From: Plasmodium brasilianum
Lineage: Eukaryota > Apicomplexa > Aconoidasida > Haemosporida > Plasmodiidae
DNA length: 64,000 nt
NCBI RefSeq assembly: GCF_023973825.1
Contig: NC_090126.1
Coordinates: 2,005,001-2,069,000 of the forward strand
Reading direction: 5' to 3'
The translations under genes and the position numbers were made by a program. Below the pieces are notes generated by a model that saw only the letters and a list, made by a program, of their open reading frames with translations, did not search any database and had not been told where the DNA came from. Positions 61,048 through 64,000 of this stretch are shown piece after piece (position 1 is the stretch's first letter; the number at the start of each line of letters is the position of its first letter).

Positions 61048-62586
61048 ATGAAATTAATATGTTTGCTTTTTTATAATTTTATTATGCATATTATAATAAC
61101 GAACACATTTAAATATTATAAATGTCATTTGATTGGAAGTAAACATTCACCAAATGATAATAAGTTGATAATAGGTAATATACATGTACATAAATATGTA
61201 CGTACTGATGGTATTATTCCAAGAATTTCTAAAAATATGTCTTACAAATATACCCGTATTAGTGTAAGAAGAAAAGTAGAAGTTGTCAATTTTTTGAAAA
61301 TATATATGTCGAAGGATGAACCAAAATTGAGGAAAAAATTAAATACAACGATTATATTAAAAAGGAATAAATTCTTAAAAGGACACAGTTTAAAGTTAAG
61401 ATGTAAGCATGACTTGTTGATAGGTGATAATAATAACAACACTAATTTGGAGAGAGAGAAAAAAAAAGACCTTTTTTTAGGGGAAAATAAAAATGGGAGA
61501 ATGGATGATGAAAACACTGGCAAAGATCTTCGTGGAAAAATGGGTGATAGCGAGAAAGGATTAAAGAAAAAAAAAAAAAAAAGAAAAAGGAAAAAAATTA
61601 AAAAAGAACAGGAAAAAGAAATAGAAAAAGCAAAAGATGAAAAAGGGGAAAAGGAAGAGGAAAAGTGTAAAAAGAAGGAAAGTAAAATAATAAATAAGGA
61701 TTTATTAAATAACATCAAGGAAAATGAAACACAAAATACGAGAAGTGACACTTCAAACGAATTAGAAGATGAAAACTTTAATTTGTTGAATCAATTCAAG
61801 GCACATGAAGATAATACATTAGTTAGCGAACTAACTCCAGCAAAAAGTAAAGAACTTATAAATTGTGCTTCTTTTAAAAAGTTAATGGTAGAGTTAAATT
61901 TAAAAGAAAAAGATGTTTTACGCTTAATAAAAAAAAATGAAAACAGTGTCTCAACTTTGATTAATCAGAATTTAACTTTAGAACAAATAAAAAATAAAGC
62001 ACAGAATCAAGAAGCACAGAATGAAGAATTATTTGGTACTTTTATGAATAATGATAGTTCAAAAATAGGTAATATTATTAATTTTAAAAAAGTAAGTAAA
62101 GAATATAAAGAAATTATTAGAGAAGTTATACTCCTTTTTTTAGGGAAAAAAGTAAAATTTAGTGAAATAATAAAACAAATGGGCGAAAAAATATGTGACA
62201 TGAATAATTATTGTCTCTCTATTTTAAGAGAAAATATTTTATTTAAAGAATTAAATAATGAAACACTCAATGAAATAATTAAAAAGTCTGTATTAATAGG
62301 ACACTTAAATGAAAAATTTTCAAACGATGCTCAAAATTTTGAATGGACTAGACAAATAGAAAACTATATTTTTGATTCCATAAACAATGCCAATTTTAAA
62401 GTAAAGGAAATTTCCTACTCCAGTAACACCATAAATATAAGTGTAACATGTATCAAAAATGTCTCTATGGATTCTAATGAATATGATGATATAGAATGTT
62501 CCATACAAAGCTCCTTAAGGCAATATGAAAAAGCTAATAACTTAGATATTCTTTCCTTTTTCAAAATTCTAGTGAACATTTCTTGA
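61048..62586 (+). CDS. Signal-peptide protein with Lys-rich middle and RimP-like C-terminal domain (512 aa)
   Basis: The ATG at 61048 gives MKLICLLFYNFIMHIIITNT, a signal peptide. It is followed by a basic, Asn/Lys/His-rich stretch without acidic residues until about residue 90: the bipartite layout of apicoplast-targeted Plasmodium proteins. Residues about 150-230 are Lys/Glu low complexity (coiled-coil-like). The C-terminal 80 residues (FEWTRQIENYIFDSINNANF, KVKEISYSSNTINISVTC, then YDDIECSIQSSLRQYEKAN and ILVNIS) follow the pattern of the RimP N-terminal domain: helix, strand, strand with a variable loop, a D-x-E/C-x-x-x-S helix, then a strand. RimP helps 30S ribosome maturation in bacteria and plastids. 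The normal RimP continuation (EVSSPG and an SH3-like domain) is missing. The similarity is by eye and unproven. Single exon. Confidence 0.7.
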   Translation: MKLICLLFYNFIMHIIITNTFKYYKCHLIGSKHSPNDNKLIIGNIHVHKYVRTDGIIPRISKNMSYKYTRISVRRKVEVVNFLKIYMSKDEPKLRKKLNTTIILKRNKFLKGHSLKLRCKHDLLIGDNNNNTNLEREKKKDLFLGENKNGRMDDENTGKDLRGKMGDSEKGLKKKKKKRKRKKIKKEQEKEIEKAKDEKGEKEEEKCKKKESKIINKDLLNNIKENETQNTRSDTSNELEDENFNLLNQFKAHEDNTLVSELTPAKSKELINCASFKKLMVELNLKEKDVLRLIKKNENSVSTLINQNLTLEQIKNKAQNQEAQNEELFGTFMNNDSSKIGNIINFKKVSKEYKEIIREVILLFLGKKVKFSEIIKQMGEKICDMNNYCLSILRENILFKELNNETLNEIIKKSVLIGHLNEKFSNDAQNFEWTRQIENYIFDSINNANFKVKEISYSSNTINISVTCIKNVSMDSNEYDDIECSIQSSLRQYEKANNLDILSFFKILVNIS

Positions 62587-63042
62587 AGAAAACGTATTCA
62601 TTTGAGTAATATACGCCCCTCTGACTGCACAAAAATACAAATACATATATATATATATATATCAGTACATAATCATACGTGAATTACACACAGGTATATA
62701 TTTATTCATTTATTTATTTATGTTTTATGTATATATGCGCTCCGTTTATTTAGGGCGTGTGCCCGTTTCCGCTCTACCTCCTTCTTCCCTAAAAGCCTAC
62801 ATAACAATTAACGCTTAAATAAGCGTTTTACATTTGCTTCAAATGAATTATACGTATTTTTTTATTTAATTTATTTTGTTTTTCCCTATTTTGTTATTTC
62901 TTTCCGTATTTCTTCATGTTCTCTTTTATATCTGTTTGAAGTGTAACTGCACGTTTATTATCATAAACATTAATTAAAATCGCTGCCACTACTAATACCG
63001 CTACTACTGCTCCTAATAGTGTTTATTTTACTTCTTTCACTT
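62587..63042. other. Convergent intergenic region
   Basis: This lies between the RimP-like gene (+) and the METTL16-like gene (-). An acceptor-like tttatttag at about 62745-62753 is followed by a GC-richer stretch that stays open for about 20 codons, but its phase and content do not continue the RimP fold. Nothing else was seen. Confidence 0.5.
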
Positions 63043-63999
63043 TCAGACATGAAAATTTTTTTCACGAAATAACTTTATTAAAAAATGGATATGTTCTTCA
63101 GTGTAGTATGACCAGCAAATTATCCATCTTGTTATTCTGCTAGTATGAGATTCAAAAATTCTATATTGGCATATATGCATTTGAAAAGATGGTTTTTTCA
63201 CATTTCTAAAAAAAAAAATATTCTCAAAATGTATATTATTTTTTATAATAGTAGTCAGAAAATCTACCTGATTTTTTTTATACATGTTATATAATCTCAT
63301 TGATCTGATTATTTCCTTTTTTATTAATTTAACATTTTTAAATTTTGAGACTAACGTTGTAAACCATATTATATTGTAAAAATAAAGCTTACTTTCGATA
63401 ATCATATTTATAATAAAACTGTATTCTCCTCCTAAATTTTTATGGCTCTTTACTTCGTTTCCGTTCATGTGTTCACCTTCCTTTTCGAACTCATTAGAAA
63501 GTGCATTTTTGTTAAAATGTTTATAATACACTTCTTCACACCGTTCTATAGTAGTACCGCTTGCGTTGGCACTAGAACAGGTTTTATTATATTCAACAAT
63601 GCTTTCTTCTTCTTTACTATATAAGGTACCAAGCTTAATATTATTATTAACTACTTCTTTTGAAGTATCTTCATCAAGGGAAATATATTCTTCATTGTCA
63701 AAATAGACAACTTCATCCACATTTGCTTCTAAATTTCTGAAAGGGTTTCTGTTAACTTGTTCTAAAAAACTGTGGTACGGTGGGTTGCACATGGAGAAAA
63801 AAAACAAATCTGTATCGTTAACTACGTTTACAAATAATTTCTTCTTATCTTTTTGATATTTCAGTATTATATCCTTTTCTTTATTATTTAACAAAATATT
63901 TATATAACCATATTTTAAAGAATCTAAATTAATGTCAACACCAATAAAGGACCAGTTATAAACACTATTACCCAAAAGCGGGTAGATACAATTCGCCCC
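63043..63999 (-). CDS. METTL16: METTL16/RlmF-type RNA m6A methyltransferase, C-terminal part (5' end outside window)
   Basis: The open frame continues past the window end, so the N-terminus and first SAM motif are only partly present. Visible motifs: GANCIYPLLGNSVYNWSFIG (end of the SAM-binding IDIGTGASCIYPLLG motif of METTL16), then VDINLDSLKYGYINIL, and the catalytic MCNPPYHSF (family NPPF/NPPY). After a 100-residue low-complexity insert come GGEYSFIINMIIESKLYFYN, WFTTLVSKFKNVKLIKKEI and a C-terminal HTSRITRWIICWSYY, which matches GRTMRWALAWSF of METTL16. Human METTL16 methylates U6 snRNA A43 and the MAT2A mRNA; bacterial RlmF methylates 23S rRNA. The TTG at 63975 is not a start; the frame simply runs on to the window edge. 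Confidence 0.85.
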   Translation of the reverse strand, partial: GANCIYPLLGNSVYNWSFIGVDINLDSLKYGYINILLNNKEKDIILKYQKDKKKLFVNVVNDTDLFFFSMCNPPYHSFLEQVNRNPFRNLEANVDEVVYFDNEEYISLDEDTSKEVVNNNIKLGTLYSKEEESIVEYNKTCSSANASGTTIERCEEVYYKHFNKNALSNEFEKEGEHMNGNEVKSHKNLGGEYSFIINMIIESKLYFYNIIWFTTLVSKFKNVKLIKKEIIRSMRLYNMYKKNQVDFLTTIIKNNIHFENIFFFRNVKKPSFQMHICQYRIFESHTSRITRWIICWSYYTEEHIHFLIKLFREKNFHV

Positions 64000-64000
64000 G

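Noticed and set aside
62745..62815. Possible second exon of the RimP-like gene after tttatttag
   Set aside because: The peptide in either usable frame does not match the expected continuation (strand, then SPG and SH3-like domain), and no matching donor was found.
1..64000. tRNA, rRNA, CRISPR or transposable elements
   Set aside because: No cloverleaf with a GTTCRA box, rRNA-like GC-rich block, spacer-repeat array or transposase was recognised. Tandem repeats here are simple minisatellites without regular spacers.

Overview
This window is nuclear DNA of a malaria parasite (genus Plasmodium). It is very AT-rich, carries long A/T homopolymers and short-period tandem repeats between genes, has short phased introns with AT-rich interiors, and its proteins are rich in Lys and Asn. 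Recognisable orthologues (N-myristoyltransferase, sexual-type actin II, deoxyhypusine synthase, a PIKfyve/FAB1 kinase with huge low-complexity inserts) support this. From memory, this gene set lies together on P. falciparum chromosome 14. The composition looks like P. malariae or P. ovale rather than P. falciparum or P. vivax, but the species cannot be fixed from the sequence alone.

Layout. 1-1019 (+) is the Lys-rich tail of a gene whose complete paralogue lies at 7611-8918 (+). The complete copy starts with a Rap1/TERF2IP-type Myb-like domain. Between them, on the minus strand (2503-4627), is an unrecognised gene with three tiny 5' exons. 10606-13162 (-) encodes an unusual fusion: an N-terminal PUB domain joined to a UBE2W-type ubiquitin-conjugating domain, assembled here from seven exons in consistent phase. 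16096-18114 (+) is N-myristoyltransferase in four exons. 18883-22460 (-) is an AFG2/Drg1/SPATA5-type tandem AAA ATPase whose frame is broken at a 21-base homopolymer. 24146-25480 (+) is deoxyhypusine synthase, preceded by an in-frame 24-bp minisatellite. 26676-28045 (-) is actin II in two exons.

32020-41243 (+) is a PIKfyve/FAB1 lipid kinase of about 2,800 residues in five exons. 44563-45455 (+) is NTF2 in three exons. 47424-50310 (+) is a MORN-repeat protein in three exons. 50980-54123 (-) is an MCM-binding protein (MCMBP). 55833-59713 (-) holds two tandem P1/S1-type zinc nucleases with signal peptides. 61048-62586 (+) is a secreted or apicoplast-type protein whose C-terminus resembles the RimP N-terminal domain. 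63043-64000 (-) is the 3' part of a METTL16-type RNA methyltransferase. Two small two-exon genes are proposed at 54660-54952 (+) and 60090-60436 (-).

There is no operon logic: the genes are ordinary eukaryotic units. Themes are ubiquitin/p97-linked function (PUB-E2), ribosome biogenesis and translation (AFG2, DHS, RimP-like), replication (MCMBP), endolysosomal lipid signalling (FAB1) and RNA modification (METTL16). No tRNA, rRNA, CRISPR array or transposon was recognised. Exon boundaries were worked out by hand from GT-AG sites, phase and family similarity, and have no transcript support.
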